Shown here: positions 37,801-48,121 of the stretch, piece after piece | Numbering within the stretch: position 1 is the first letter of the stretch | Layout of the letters: the number at the start of each line of letters is the position of its first letter | From: Apoderus coryli | Lineage: Eukaryota > Arthropoda > Insecta > Coleoptera > Attelabidae | NCBI GenBank assembly: GCA_911728435.2 | Contig: OU452210.1 | Location: forward strand, 2,418,001 to 2,482,000 | Reading direction: 5' to 3' | DNA: 64,000 nucleotides | Translations under genes and position numbers: made by a program | The notes under the pieces: model-generated | Databases searched by the model: none | Told to the model about the DNA's origin: nothing | The model's input: the letters and a program-made list of their open reading frames with translations, nothing else

Positions 37801-39502
37801 CGATCCACTTGGAATTCTTTCGCCCGTCACCTTTCTAATAAAACATTTAATCCAACAAATTTGGCTTCTTAAATTGGGGTGGGATGATTCCCCACCGCCG
37901 CATATCCTCCGCCTCTGGGATAAGTATAAATCAGACTTTTCTTGCCTAGAGAAATTGTCTTTTCCTCGCCAGCTTGCACCAGATGACTTTTCTCATGGTG
38001 AACTCCACGGGTTCGGAGATGCTAGTGAGAGAGGATATTGTGCCGTTGTTTATTTTGTATTTCCGCAGATTTCAGGGTCACCGCGAACCTATCTTGTATG
38101 TGCTAAATCGAAGGTAGCCCCTTTAAAAAAGATTTCGCTACCTCGATTAGAATTATGCGCAGCAGTTTTAGCGGCTCGCTTGGTCGCTTATGTACAACAT
38201 GTTTTCTCGAACCGCATTCTCTTTTCTCGTGTTGCATGTTGGTCTGATTCACAAGTTACACTTGCCTGGATCAGGGCTGAACCACATCGGTGGAAGACAT
38301 TTGTCTGCAACCGAGTCGCCTATGTTCAGGAGAGAGTTCCTTCTGAACTCTGGCATTACGTACCTTCGCATGAAAATCCCGCAGACGTCGGATCACGTGG
38401 TTTGTTGCCAAGTGATTTATTACAATGTCCATTATGGTGGACAGGACCGCCTTTCCTAGTTTTGTCCGGGTCAGCGGAGACTACCGGAATTTTGCATAGT
38501 TCGCATTCCTCTGTTATAGAGGAAGAAAGAAAAATTGTTGTCGCAGTAACTCAAGTGGAATTCAATTTTCTGGAGTCAGTGCTAGAAAGGTATTCTTCCT
38601 TTTCTACTTCACAACGTGTAGTCGCGTATGTCAATCGTTTTCGGTGGAATTGTTTACATCCTGTCAACAAAAGGACAGGTGCTTTAACATCTCACGAACT
38701 TTCAGATGCCCTTGTAATACTTGCTAAACAGGCACAATCTCAGTATTTTTCTGAGCTGCTTTCCTCTATTAAAAGTGGCAAACTCTTACCTAAGCAATAT
38801 CAAAAACTTGCGCCGTTCATTGCTGAGCATGACATTCTGCGTGTAGGAGGTCGATTGAGGCACGCCCCTATTGCATTTACTCGCCGCCACCCTATTCTTT
38901 TACCCGCAAATTCATTGTTTACCAATCGACTTATCGAATTTACCCATCGAAAATACCTACATGCCGGAATTCAGACGGTGCAATGTATTCTCTCACAATC
39001 ATTTTGGATTATATCGTCCAAACGTGTAATCCGTCACATTATTGGCAAGTGTTTGCAATGCTGGAAGACTCGTCCCCAACCTCTTGCCCCTCCGGTAATG
39101 GGTGATTTGCCTGCTGCTCGTGTAACAGGCGTTAAGTGCTTTCTACATAGCGGAGTTGATTACGCCGGACCCTTCAAGGTCTCAATGTCGAAACACCGTG
39201 GCTCCAAAAGCTATAAGGCCTATATTTGTCTGTTTGTCTGCATGGCCACTAAGGCCGTTCACTTGGAGTTAACCTCGGAGCTAACCACAGAGGCCTTTTT
39301 AGCTGCCTTGAAGCGCTTTATTGCTCGTCGCGGTCGTTGTACAGACTTGTACAGCGATCAGGGGACCAATTTTGTAGGGGCCTATAGGCAACTTAATGCT
39401 ATAATGGCAAATTCGGCATTATGCGAAAATATCAAGTGGCATTTTAATCCGCCTTCGGACCCAACTTTGGTGGTCTATGGGAGGCCTCCGTCAAAAATGT
39501 AA
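34892..39502 (+). CDS. BEL/Pao Gag-Pol polyprotein, 1,536 codons, cut short by a frameshift
   Basis: The ATG at 34,892 is the first good start after the leader. Residues ~109-265 match the Gag region common in BEL/Pao (DUF1759 type, with IPPFSGDVLKFATF). Cysteine knuckles start at C315 (CIVCASEH) and in CINCLSRGHSTKKC. The aspartic protease active site is D456-T-G in a DUF1758-type domain. The reverse transcriptase has YVDD with aspartates 868 and 869. RNase H has D1043 in GFGDASERG and later SDSQVTLAWI. The integrase has a His/Cys zinc region from H1352 to CLQCW and core aspartates D1423 (GVDYAGPF) and D1489 (SDQGTNF). The frame is lost at about 39,456-39,463, just before the catalytic Glu. 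The protein would copy the element's RNA in virus-like particles and insert it into the genome. As it stands, integrase lacks its third catalytic residue. Confidence 0.95.
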   Translation: MAEKRQRYRAYRQTQINRLNDIFEVSQRISDNPELIPLFKEYGTELNTIKVAFYEAHNIIIGALAADDEFEAEDDIRKAFDTSFFTIKSRLSKCTALSVSSEATTSRLALPNVDIPPFSGDVLKFATFIEIFDSYVGKHPTLPDVDKFAILISSLKGPALQAIQHIPVKGCNYQTAYDALYKCFNKPRVIAMSHWSAIMDAPKLKSDNPMDLAAVLTTFTTNLESLKTLKYPVAHWNLILVHTLMNKLDEKTLNDFKIHHNSGEVPMYEGLVEFLSRRSIALDDGPSAKSTRVNKFPKHTTAMMVQASEPRKSSCIVCASEHVIYKCPQLLQMTPNERYQIIKSKGACINCLSRGHSTKKCKSSQSCYKSSSKHHTLLHFSSPNAATSSRNLEPVRQTSTSSSPRYSNASTSTSEDSCAAVHTALSSNPISVLLATARVEIQDAWGQFHKVRCLIDTGSMISLLSSRCAQQLGLKPSKCSVRIQSVDSLNSFTNKSQVSLLLRSLTSPSTLSLTAVVIHKVCERLPYQHFGSVAWTHMSGLTLADPNFRDTDAIDLLLGADVFPQILLDGRVAGESGEPTAFNTIFGHVLLGKCQDVAASVSCNTALFVCASGLTASLEDEVKNLWELENIPDCNYVNPADSMCESIYVTTTTRLPSGRFVLNLPFKEGVPNFQNSRRLAVQRFYSLERRLMKTPEVYESYKHFMKEYIDLGHMSQSASSESPSCYYIPHHCVLRPDNLTTKLRVVFDASAKLPGQLSLNDHLLVGSKLQKDIMSLLLNFRLYPSVFTCDIKMMYRQILIAPHHRDFQRIVWRFATDEPLQDFVLNTVTYGVSSSPFLSLRTLQHLADLHGDEFPKAPAILRHSVYVDDIVVSCPSKQEALDTKSQLISLLNSGGFELRKWSSNDPSLLSDLLESHLSLDPHTFDLSENESLKVLGLKWVPPADTFRFSICPLSVECTKRLILSNLARIFDPLGILSPVTFLIKHLIQQIWLLKLGWDDSPPPHILRLWDKYKSDFSCLEKLSFPRQLAPDDFSHGELHGFGDASERGYCAVVYFVFPQISGSPRTYLVCAKSKVAPLKKISLPRLELCAAVLAARLVAYVQHVFSNRILFSRVACWSDSQVTLAWIRAEPHRWKTFVCNRVAYVQERVPSELWHYVPSHENPADVGSRGLLPSDLLQCPLWWTGPPFLVLSGSAETTGILHSSHSSVIEEERKIVVAVTQVEFNFLESVLERYSSFSTSQRVVAYVNRFRWNCLHPVNKRTGALTSHELSDALVILAKQAQSQYFSELLSSIKSGKLLPKQYQKLAPFIAEHDILRVGGRLRHAPIAFTRRHPILLPANSLFTNRLIEFTHRKYLHAGIQTVQCILSQSFWIISSKRVIRHIIGKCLQCWKTRPQPLAPPVMGDLPAARVTGVKCFLHSGVDYAGPFKVSMSKHRGSKSYKAYICLFVCMATKAVHLELTSELTTEAFLAALKRFIARRGRCTDLYSDQGTNFVGAYRQLNAIMANSALCENIKWHFNPPSDPTLVVYGRPPSKM

Positions 39503-40017
39503 AAACTCATTTGCTTAGGGTTGTTGGAGACCAAGTACTATGTTATGAGGAATTTCTCACTGTCTTGGTTCAAATCGAGGCAGTGGTTAACTCACGACCA
39601 TTAACGCCTCTCAGTAATGATCCTAACGACTTCGGCGCTTTGACTCCTGGTCATTTTCTAACCTGCGAGCCTTTGGTAGTGTTGCCAAGCGAGAGCATAT
39701 CTGATCTACCCCTGAACCGACTATCACGTTGGCAACTGTTAACCCGCTTGCATCAGCACTTTTGGGATCGCTGGTCCAAGGAGTATCTTCACACCTTGAA
39801 TCAGCGATCTAAATGGTTCGCTGAGCAGCCTCCTATAGAATTGGATACATTAGTTTTGATCAAAGATGATAATCTACCCCCATTACAATGGGCTATGGGT
39901 CGTGTGTCTAGAATTTTCACTGGTGCAGACGGGCGCGCAAGAGTTGCCTCCATACGCACCGCTAAGGACGAACTGCGACGTCCGATTTCAAAGCTGTGTC
40001 CACTCCCTGTTTATTAA
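39463..40017 (+). pseudogene. 3' part of BEL/Pao integrase plus C-terminal domain, out of frame
   Basis: After the frameshift the coding sequence continues one frame over. The catalytic Glu codon is at 39,481-39,483, followed by the integrase end (motif NSRPLTPLS) and the DUF5641-type domain typical of BEL/Pao (RWQLLTRLHQHFWDRW, then LVLIKDDNLPPLQW), ending in TAA at 40,015-40,017. The next in-frame ATG is 39,511. Nothing else in this part is damaged. The gap from stop to polypurine tract is about 15 bp, as usual for a compact element. Confidence 0.93.
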
Positions 40018-40031
40018 AATGCTTCGCATTT

Positions 40032-40043
40032 TAGGGGGGAATA
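40032..40043 (+). promoter_or_regulatory. polypurine tract
   Basis: TAGGGGGGAATA directly before the 3' LTR start (TGTTGCG). It would prime plus-strand DNA synthesis in reverse transcription. Confidence 0.85.
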
Positions 40044-40605
40044 TGTTGCGTCCACAGCTATTTTTGTGTATTATTATATTTCCTAATTACTTAAATATTC
40101 CAATGACTAAATGCTCTTGTCAGTTAGTTTAATTACTTAAATTTCTTGATGTGTCGTTGTGCCGTGTAAATAAGCCTTAAGAACTTTACTTATCGCGCAC
40201 GCGTACCGCGAGAGACATTTGTTCATATTTTTAAACATTCTAAAAACAACCGCTGAACCGTTAGCACCCGCTGCTTTGTTTTTTACCTTAAAGGTTTTCA
40301 TTGTTCGTTAAGTTAATTGAACTACATAAGTATTATAATCGCAAACTGTGTTGTATATCTATGTGTATGTGATTTGGACTGTGGTTTTTTTGGAGTGGAA
40401 AGTGGAGAAAAGGCTGGCCAGCATATCACACCATACGATAAAGCCGCAACGTGAGTACTTATTCTATTAAGTAGGTTTTTTAAGGCTTACGTTCTACCCC
40501 CGTTCTGCCCAGGTCCATTATTGAAATCTCACGAGCAGTTATCAAACATAAAAAAAAAATAAATACAATTGTGTAATTGCCCGATTGAAGGGTAATTACT
40601 CAACA
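40044..40605 (+). mobile_element. 3' LTR of BEL/Pao retrotransposon
   Basis: 562 bp, matching the 5' LTR by eye apart from one extra A in an A run at about 40,550. TTATC at 40,606-40,610 repeats the base order before the 5' LTR. It includes the same GTGAGT donor (cut after about 40,450), which could in principle splice read-through transcripts into the DNA on the right. Confidence 0.95.
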
Positions 40606-40822
40606 TTATCCTACATCTAACTGTAACTTCTTGGCATTGCATGCAGTACAAACATTCAACAACATTCGTAGAAGCAGATTTTTTTTACATAGATCAGAAA
40701 CTGTCGTCAACAAGAATATCTTGAAAACTCAAATAAGATATAATCAAACCCTAAGATCGGTACTCAATTCTCGTGCACACAAATGTTTATTTACACCGCT
40801 TATTTGAGTTTGGGATTTCAAC

Positions 40823-41641
40823 ATGAATAGACTGACGCCTGAACAATGCTTCCAAATTGTGCAAATTTATTTTGAAAATCATGGTTCTGTTCAAAATACG
40901 TATCGCGCACTACGTCCATTTTACGGTCAACATAATAGGGTGAATGAGCCCAAAACAAGATTGCCGTTGATCCCGATTTTCATAAGCGAATTTTGTTTAG
41001 CGATGAATCTCACTTTTGTTTGAATGGATACCTCAATAAACAAAACTGCCGTATTTGGAGTGATGTGATGTGTGTATGTTGAGACACCGTTATATCCAGA
41101 AAAACTGACTGTTTGGAATGTGGAATCATTGATCCGTACTTCTTTAAAAACTATGCTGATCAGAACGTTACAGTCAATGGTGACCATCAATTGAACAACC
41201 ATGATGTGCAAGAGCTGTGGTTTCAACAAGACGGCGCAACATGTCACACAGCTCGTGCCACAATTGGTTTATTGAAGGAAACGTTTGGTAACCGCATAGT
41301 TTCACGTTTCGGATCCGTCAATTGGCCTCAAAGATCGTGCGATTTAACGCCGCTAGATTATTTTCTGTGAAGTGTGAAGTCGCGGATTGACCACTTGGAG
41401 GACAACATTCGCCGCGTTATTGCCGATATACGGCGAGAAATGTTGGAAAAAGTCATCGAAAATTGGACCTCCAAATGAGACTACGTCCGAGCCAGCCGTC
41501 ACGGTCATATGCCAGAAGTAATATTTAAATTATAATGCCAGAAGATTATCTTTCGAATAAAGTCCATTTCATGTCTATTTAAAAAATTCATGTTTATTTT
41601 ATTCCATTTCTAAATTCTCTACCTCTATAAAAAACACCCTT
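40823..41641 (+). pseudogene. Tc1/mariner-group transposase relic (DD41D-like)
   Basis: Recognisable pieces are the N-terminal helix-turn-helix start (NRLTPEQCFQIVQIYF, then YRALRPFYG), the first Asp region near 41,000 in another frame (LFSDESHFCLNGYL), a CGIIDPYFFK stretch, the second Asp in ELWFQQDGATCHTA and the third in RSCDLTPLDYFL, followed by a TGA where Trp is expected. Counting from the second Asp to the Asp of PLDYF gives 41 residues between, the spacing named DD41D (rosa-like). Two internal deletions and several frameshifts kill the gene. The right terminus, TAAAGGGTGTTTTTTATAG in reverse complement, ends near 41,641. No left terminus is visible. Confidence 0.82.
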
Positions 41642-41644
41642 TAT

Positions 41645-42385
41645 AAGCACATCAAACTCCGACTAGTCACATAAAGAAAAACTGAGTTGATTATGTGACT
41701 ATAATTGACTTACATGTAGCAGCGTACTTAATACACTTGTACAAAATACTAACTTAATTAAAAAACTCAAAATTGCAACGTTGAAATTTGTCAGAGTAAT
41801 CAAGCTATTTGCAATTTCAAATTTACCTTAAATACAATGATTTAATGTTCATATACCAACGACGTATTTTCAAGAATACCAAATTGAGTTATTGGGTGAA
41901 AAAGTATTGTACGTAGAGAATTCGGAAACGCAAAACTTATATTTTAATAATCAATGAGATAGAAAAGAAACAGCAAACGAACGAACAAGAATAACAGCTT
42001 TATTCACAAGAGTTGAAATTCGTTTTCTTTTAACTTCGAAAAATGCACATATCAGTTTCGTAAATTTAAATAATTAATGTTATGTGAAAAATATTCAACA
42101 GCTACAAAATTATAGTCCATCTCTTTTATATTAATTCAATGTAACATTACATATCAAGAGAAACCGATTTTTTTAGAACTTATTTTCATCTAGGAATACA
42201 GGGTGTTTCAGGGCTTATGGAACCTTACACGTTATGACAAAACTGTAAGCATAAGATTGTTTTGAAAATTTGAGTGGATACTCAGGTCCATCCAATCTAT
42301 AACTGTATAATATTGTGATATTTGTGCCCCTAGGGGTTATACCGGAAGTTGATACCACCTTCCTTATTTCAAATCAAACACCTTA
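41645..42385. other. non-coding stretch with an orphan MITE end
   Basis: No gene seen. TACAGGGTGTTTCAGGGCTT at 42,197 begins a typical insect MITE-like stretch that ends by about 42,385 without a clear inverted partner. Confidence 0.5.
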
Positions 42386-42388
42386 TAT

Positions 42389-43155
42389 ACAGTATGTCCA
42401 GGCATGTGGTCAATAAGAGGCCAAATGACCAAAAATTGAAAAATACTAAAAAAAGTTATTTTTGATAAAAAAATTTGCTTGTCGAAATTATTTTTATTTA
42501 ACAGGATGCCTCAAAAAGGCTTAAACATAAAATTAAACAAATGAAAATTGAAAAGAAAATTAATAAACAGAAATAAACATAACACAATCATAATCATAGT
42601 TAAAAACCCCTCCCCAATATTAAACACACTTTTCCAACTGCTTCCCAATGTGATCCAAACTGGCTCGAATCTCTTGAATTGCTGTTAATGACTCCAGGGA
42701 TCGCCTAATTCTTAATTTTAAAAGTTCAACATTGGTAACCAGTGGTTGCGGATAGGTAAGCTGCTTTTGACGGGCCCATAGGAAAGTAGCTATTGTCAGG
42801 TCGGGAACCTCTCCAGCGCAATGTGCAGGCCACCTATCGTGTTGAAAATACATTGCATTGCGATAATCCAGCGGCAGATCTTGGAGATGTTCGCAAGATA
42901 ATGTATCTAGTAGTCGCAAATAGCTCGCTCTGTTACAAGTACCTTCGAAAAAATAAGGTCCAATGATACCGTAATGTGAAATAGGAAACCCCACATTAAC
43001 TTGCCTTTTTGAGTTTAATAAAAATCATTTTTCTCATAGTAAATAGTTCTTATTTTTCGACAAGCAAATTTTTTTATCAAGAATAACTTTTTTTCGTATA
43101 TTTCAAGTTTTGGTCAATTCGTCCTCTTGCTAACCGCATCCGTAGACGTACTGTA
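42389..43155 (-). mobile_element. 770-bp deletion derivative of a Tc1/mariner-group element
   Basis: Ends are TACAGTATGTCC (left, 42,388) and TACAGTACGTCT read inward from 43,156. Inverted arms of roughly 120 bp share AAAAAAAGTTATT and AAAAAAATTTGCTTGTCGAA. The middle keeps part of a transposase on the minus strand. Most of the gene is deleted. Confidence 0.78.
42620..42994 (-). pseudogene. transposase fragment in the 42.4-43.2 kb element
   Basis: A 124-codon minus-strand frame keeps YGIIGPYFFEG, the region LLDTLSCEHLQDLP and a second-Asp motif degraded to YFQHDRWPAHCAGEV, where relatives have a Gly-Ala after the Asp. The expected third motif (SPDLTPLD-FLWG type) is not present, but a C-terminal helical stretch follows. 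This is a relic of the same superfamily as the copies at 16.3 and 40.8 kb. Confidence 0.75.
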
Positions 43156-43159
43156 TAAT

Positions 43160-45860
43160 TATATTTTTGGATTCGTTATCCGTTCTCGAGTAATTTGTCT
43201 TCACACTTCCCTATACCTATTTTCTACTGTTTTTGAATAAATAATTTACTTTGAATTATTTGAATTTACCAAAAAATGTTCCCTTCGCAAACTTAATCGA
43301 CGTTTCCGAAAACATAAAATACCTACATACTCAAAAAGGCAACTAGTTTCTACTTCATTACTACTATACTATATTCTTGTACGTTAATACTGTTTTTTCT
43401 AGTTGCCCAAAATGTTGTATGTAAATGTGTAATTTCTATTTGAAATAATCCGCAAATAAAAAATAATACCTAACTTTCAGCTATGTTTTTAACATAAGAA
43501 TTTTGAGCTACTAATGTCGACTCTCTTTTTCTCTGCATATTAGAAAATGCATCCCAAGTTTGAGTTTGAAATAAACTTAGCATTTATTAACGGTTAACGC
43601 TAAAACCACATTCAGCGAACGTGTACTACACATACCGCTTTTCATGTCGTACAATCAACGGTTAAAAAAGTCTAAGATCTACACTACATACATGACCCAA
43701 TTAAAATTCAACCACAAACTGCTTTCATTAAGTGAAACTCAAACTCTATTTGTTTAAAATAAGAGGCAACAATACATGGCAAAATTTCTACACAATACCC
43801 TACGCAATATAACGATATAATGCACAAGAAAGTAGCGTGATAATTAGGCTTATACGTTTTTTTTTCAATTCAATTATTCAATATAGTATTTTCTTCAGTG
43901 ATGCCGAAATACTAACAAGACTATATTCTTCGTTTGTAAGATCAAAACTGGAGCTTGTGTTGTTTGTGATCAGCAACTTGTGAGAGTAATGAGAAATTTT
44001 TTAAAAACCTTCGAATTTAGGTTGGATGGTTCATCCTCCGCGAAATGTCGACCAGACAATGAAGTTATGTTCAAACATAAGTTCATTGTTATCGAGGCGA
44101 CAATACTTAAAACTTTTTTTTTTTGAAGGGAAATGGCTAATATACTTAAAACTTACTTTCTTACAAAAATTATGTTCAAATCAAATTGATTGTATTTACT
44201 TTTGATCTGCTGCTCGAATGATAGGTGCGATTTCACGGTGACTGTTTTATAAGCTACTCTGTTAATGTTTCAATTTTAACCTTAACTTTAACTGTGAAAA
44301 AACTAGATTGGATTTTTTATACTCTTTTTAATAATTTGACGGAATTTATGTGAAATTTTTATTGTATTGTTTGCTCTATATTGTTGCTGTAATTTATTTT
44401 ATATTCCACATACACTTATTAGTAAAACTTACTTAGGTTTGTCTTGAAAATGGAGAAACTTGTTAGAAAAATAAAGCTTATTATTATTCAGAGCATCCTA
44501 TCAACTTTGTTATTATTTTTCAGCCATAACTCTATGAAATTGACAGACAAGACTTATTTTCATTTATTGTTAAACAATCTAATTTACTACCAATAATTAA
44601 CATTGAAACTATCAAAAGCAAGTATATAATAAAATAAATACCACCGGAATTTTAAAAGTCATACATTATCCAATATAATTGTGTATTTTAATACTTAGTT
44701 TGTATATTATTTTAATTTGTAAGCCATTAAAATTGTTACAGATAGAACTCAACGCGAGGATGAAATATAATTGAAATCGAGTATGAATTTTACAACCGAT
44801 AATGTTGGTTGGACTACATGCAAATCACATTAACTGAATGGAAAAGAGTCATGAAAATCCGTTACAAAATATTTAATGTGTAATTAGAACCAGTTGTAAA
44901 GTTGTTATGGTATATGGTTATTTCAAACATTTTATTCATCTCTTGTATTTAAAATTAGTAAAAAGATTTTCTTAATAGATCCGCACTGAACGCACTATAT
45001 ACATTGTATATTTTACGACACCGCAAAAGTTTTATTATCTAAACAACTTCCGCAGCATACTAATAGTTTTTGCATACACTTTAGAAACTGCTGTACAATT
45101 TAAACGTTTAATCATTAATCGTAGGTTAAGTTTTAAAACTATCGGTATTTTTTTTAAAACAAAACTAGGAAATAGGTACTTTCTCGAAAAATCATTAATG
45201 TAACATCATAAAAAATAAAAATCTGCTCTACACGACGACTACTTAACAGAATGTCAATATTTTAATAATGTTGTTTCAACTTTCTATAGATGTAGAGAAA
45301 TACAAAACACATTTCATTTTTATTGAGATTAAATCGACAGATTTGTTCGGATTATTATTACTTTTACGAACAATTCGTATTCCTATGTCGCATATAATGA
45401 ACCAAATTATTTTTCGTGCTGCTTTTTTGTTCACTCTACTTCGTTGCGAAAAAGGGTAAAATTGGACGGTTTTATCTATCAAAATTAAGTAGAACGGTGA
45501 TTTTGTTAGTAGTTGTTTAATCGTATGCCAAAAGCCACTTATTTTCGGCGGGATTCTCTATAGATTAATAGTAATGGAATACGGCTAAAAATATTACAAA
45601 GCTGGATATATAAATAATCAAACCATTATATAACTGTTCTAAAATATCACAAAAATCTAAATTTTACAGTTTTTTTGTTGAGGCTTGTTTCGAACACTAC
45701 ATTGAAAAATAGAAAATAATTATTAAATCATGCATTAAGGAACAAGTTATTGTGTATTAACGGAATTTGTTCGTATAAGTATTATTTTTCTGTTTTGTAT
45801 TTTAATTTGAGTTAGTTACTATGTGTATTCACTAATGTTACAATTATTGTTGTTTTATAG
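43160..45860. other. AT-rich non-coding stretch
   Basis: No supported gene or element boundary. Short open frames (for example 45,268-45,459) have no features beyond chance. Confidence 0.5.
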
Positions 45861-45916
45861 TAAACCTGCGCTTGAAAATTAGCAACTGAAGTATCGAATC
45901 CGGTCGCAGGAAAATA

Positions 45917-46045
45917 ATGAAACTTAAATCTTCATCATATCCCTTCGCTTTACACTGCGTAATGGAATACAATCCCATCATTAATCATCACTGTCACGCC
46001 AGTGGCTATTGCAATCCAACAAAACTAAGAAGAACTTGGACATGA
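45917..46045 (+). other. short unidentified frame after an acceptor-like site
   Basis: A GC-richer patch. The plus-strand ATG at 45,917 opens 42 codons containing HCVMEYNPIINHHCHASGYC, ending in TGA at 46,043-46,045. About 57 bp upstream lies TTGTTGTTTTATAG (ends 45,860), a plausible acceptor, but the frame has a stop between the two. The His/Cys content is notable yet matches no family I know. It lies just left of the tandem array and is not part of it. Confidence 0.2.
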
Positions 46046-46201
46046 CACCGGACTCTAAGCTACCTCGCTCCAACTGCATCGCTCCTTAAGTTTAGTTGGA
46101 CCCAATAGCTATATTACGGAAGTTTGATAATTATTGGGATTACTTATTAGTACATTTTGAAACTACAAACTTGCAATCTTAGAATTTCAAAAAGAGCAGC
46201 C

Positions 46202-46281
46202 TTAAATGTTCTTCCTATTGGTAACTGTATCTCTCCGTTGCTCAAGGTTCTGAAAAACTTTTACTGGAGATGGTAGCACTT
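46202..46281 (-). CDS. terminal coding exon of the array gene, unit R1
   Basis: Minus strand. A strong acceptor (a run of T then TTTACAG, ending at 46,282) is followed by two bases, then 25 codons, VLPSPVKVFQNLEQRRDTVT through NRKNI, and TAA at 46,204-46,202. The frame is kept in all three units with one replacement in R3. The exon needs one base from the exon before, and the start exon at 51,485-51,623 ends with exactly one spare base. I recognise no family. Pro-directed and basic residues suggest a small regulatory or nuclear protein, but that is only a guess. Confidence 0.5.
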
Positions 46282-46393
46282 CTGTAAAAAAAGTAAAACA
46301 ATTATAAATAAATAGAATGCACAACTTAAATACTATTTTTTGAATATGATTGAACAGTGAATAATCTGGTTATTTGCAAAATTATTGAGAATA

Positions 46394-46967
46394 TACAGGG
46401 TGTCCGTAAAGTAAGGGAACGGGGATTATTTTCAAATTCGAAAATTTTTAAAAGATAAGTCAATCTTGATTTATGTTTAGCAGTTTTCTAGCTTACGTAT
46501 TTGATTCGCAATCTGTCGCATGGCGGCCCTATCATCCACCGTAATATTTGTTTTAAATTGCAACCCCTATTTTTAGGATACTTTTGAGTTGCTGCTGTCG
46601 TACTGAGTACAATGATGTACCACATGTGGGTGTAATATAAGAATTTTTTTGAGAAAATGCAGGTTTTTGTCCTTATCCACTTTTGGATGTGTCGCTTTGT
46701 GATTACGAAAATACTTAATTAATTTTGTTTTTTGGAGGACTATCTAGAGCAGTTGCTCAAAGTGTGCACGGTTAACCGTCTGGCAATGGGCTAATTTTTG
46801 CACAAAGAAGCGTTGCACGTATTCTATGACCTCGGCAGTGATCAATTGCATCATCATTTCAATGTGGTGCCTTAATTTATCTAAATTCGTCTCCATAGAA
46901 AAAAGTCTGAGGGGTTCAAATAAAAATGTACCCTTTTGAAAATAATGGCCTTACGGATACCCTGTAT
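46394..46967 (-). mobile_element. Tc1/mariner-group deletion derivative, unit R1
   Basis: Ends TACAGGGTGTCCGTAAAG and, read inward from 46,967, TACAGGGTATCCGTAAGG, with further matching ATTATTTTCAAA inside. A 50-codon minus-strand frame (46,744-46,896, METNLDKLRHHIE to HFEQLL) is the C-terminal tail of a transposase, as shown by the VN-AHFE-LL ending common in the group. The rest of the gene is deleted. The same insertion is in R3 (56,394-56,967), and its left part is in R2 (from 52,201), so it predates the duplications. Confidence 0.8.
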
Positions 46968-47073
46968 AAGCGATAATAATCTAAAAAGAGTTATAAACAA
47001 TCAAATGCAAGCAGCTGTTTGTTATTCCTTTCTTTTTCAACAGCAATACAAATATTTTTAAATTCACTTACAC

Positions 47074-47213
47074 CTCATGTGTTTTAAATATTCTCTTCTC
47101 TTCTAAACCACGAGTTTTTTACCACGCTTCCATCTGCCAGTATGCTGCAATTGTCCAATAGAAATCCTCATTTTCGTTTTTTCGATACTACAATCACGAG
47201 CCGAGCTACTCAT
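47074..47213 (-). other. conserved exon-like block with small frame, unit R1
   Basis: On the minus strand an ATG at 47,213-47,211 opens 36 codons (MSSSARDCSIEKTKMR to RWKRGKKLVV) ending in TAG at 47,105-47,103. A consensus donor follows (CATGAG|GTGTAAGTG, cut after 47,074). R3 carries the same frame and donor at 57,103-57,213 and 57,074. R2 lost it. It could be an alternative first exon of the array gene, with the frame as an upstream ORF, or a separate small gene. No family recognised. Confidence 0.35.
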
Positions 47214-48121
47214 TAATTTAACGAACGACTTTAAAAATCACAATTGCCACCTCAAAAACTCACGAAAGTCCACAGTTTTCAGGAGCAAATAAAATAACTC
47301 ACTAATTTTTACGCGTTACCGGCAAACGTTGTATCTTTTAACATACCTGTAACAAAGAAAGTAAAATTTAAAATATACCGAAGTTATCAACATAATCGGA
47401 TTGTTTTTTGGTTTCTAATAAAACATCATTATGCCAAATATTAATGAATTTATTTGAAGAGTACCTACCATGTGACTAACACTTCTGCATTAAACTCCAC
47501 TCCATTCCATTCCATGCTTAACCTAACTAAACTAGGGCCTATGGGCACTCCTGAAATGTACAAAAAAAAGGTATTTTAACATATTATACAGTCATTTAAA
47601 ATAGATGATCATCCCTATAGTACCCTAGATAAAGCCACGGTGTTGGCGATGTATATCGTAAAATATATAAATAAATTGGAAATATTTAAAATTAAAAATT
47701 GTTTGATTTATTAAATGAAAATAAGAGAAGTTAAATCTAGGTTACTTCTATACAAGTTTCCTTTAATTACCAAATATATATTTAATAAATTTATTAATTA
47801 GTGTGTAATCTAAGAGAAATGACATATTTGGACGATTAAAAAATGATTCCTGGCGATGCCATTAAGTTGAGGCGGAATTTTGGAGAAATTGTTTCTCAGA
47901 TTTATCGAAATTCAAATTTACTATAAAATTAACTTAGTTGAAAGAAAATGTTACATTGCTGTTCTTTAAATAATTATATATAATTATATTCATACCGAGG
48001 GCTGAAATTTGTCTTTCAAAAAATTGCTTTTATCAATAATTTTGCAGCATTTACAACTACTTTAAATCTTTAGACATTGATCTATGCAAGTAAAATCATG
48101 AATCAAATGAGATTTTCAGCT

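Larger units (their letters stand above)
33613..40610 (+). mobile_element. BEL/Pao LTR retrotransposon, full length with target duplication
   Basis: The span runs from the left TTATC (33,613-33,617) to the right TTATC (40,606-40,610), giving a 5-bp duplication as expected for BEL/Pao. Order: LTR, primer site, 0.7-kb leader, a single Gag-Pol frame (34,892 onward), polypurine tract, LTR. Gag-Pol order is Gag, protease, reverse transcriptase, RNase H, integrase, which is the BEL/Pao plan. No envelope-like gene follows. Near-identical LTRs mean a very recent insertion. The single frameshift near 39,456-39,463 would inactivate this copy unless it is a sequencing or assembly error. Confidence 0.96.

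Noticed and set aside
39456..39511. Programmed frameshift between two BEL frames
   Set aside because: The shift lies inside the integrase core, not between Gag and Pol, and there is no slippery heptamer with a plausible role. Mutation or sequencing error is simpler.
45268..45482. Overlapping short frames on both strands
   Set aside because: No splice sites, motifs or repeated conservation.
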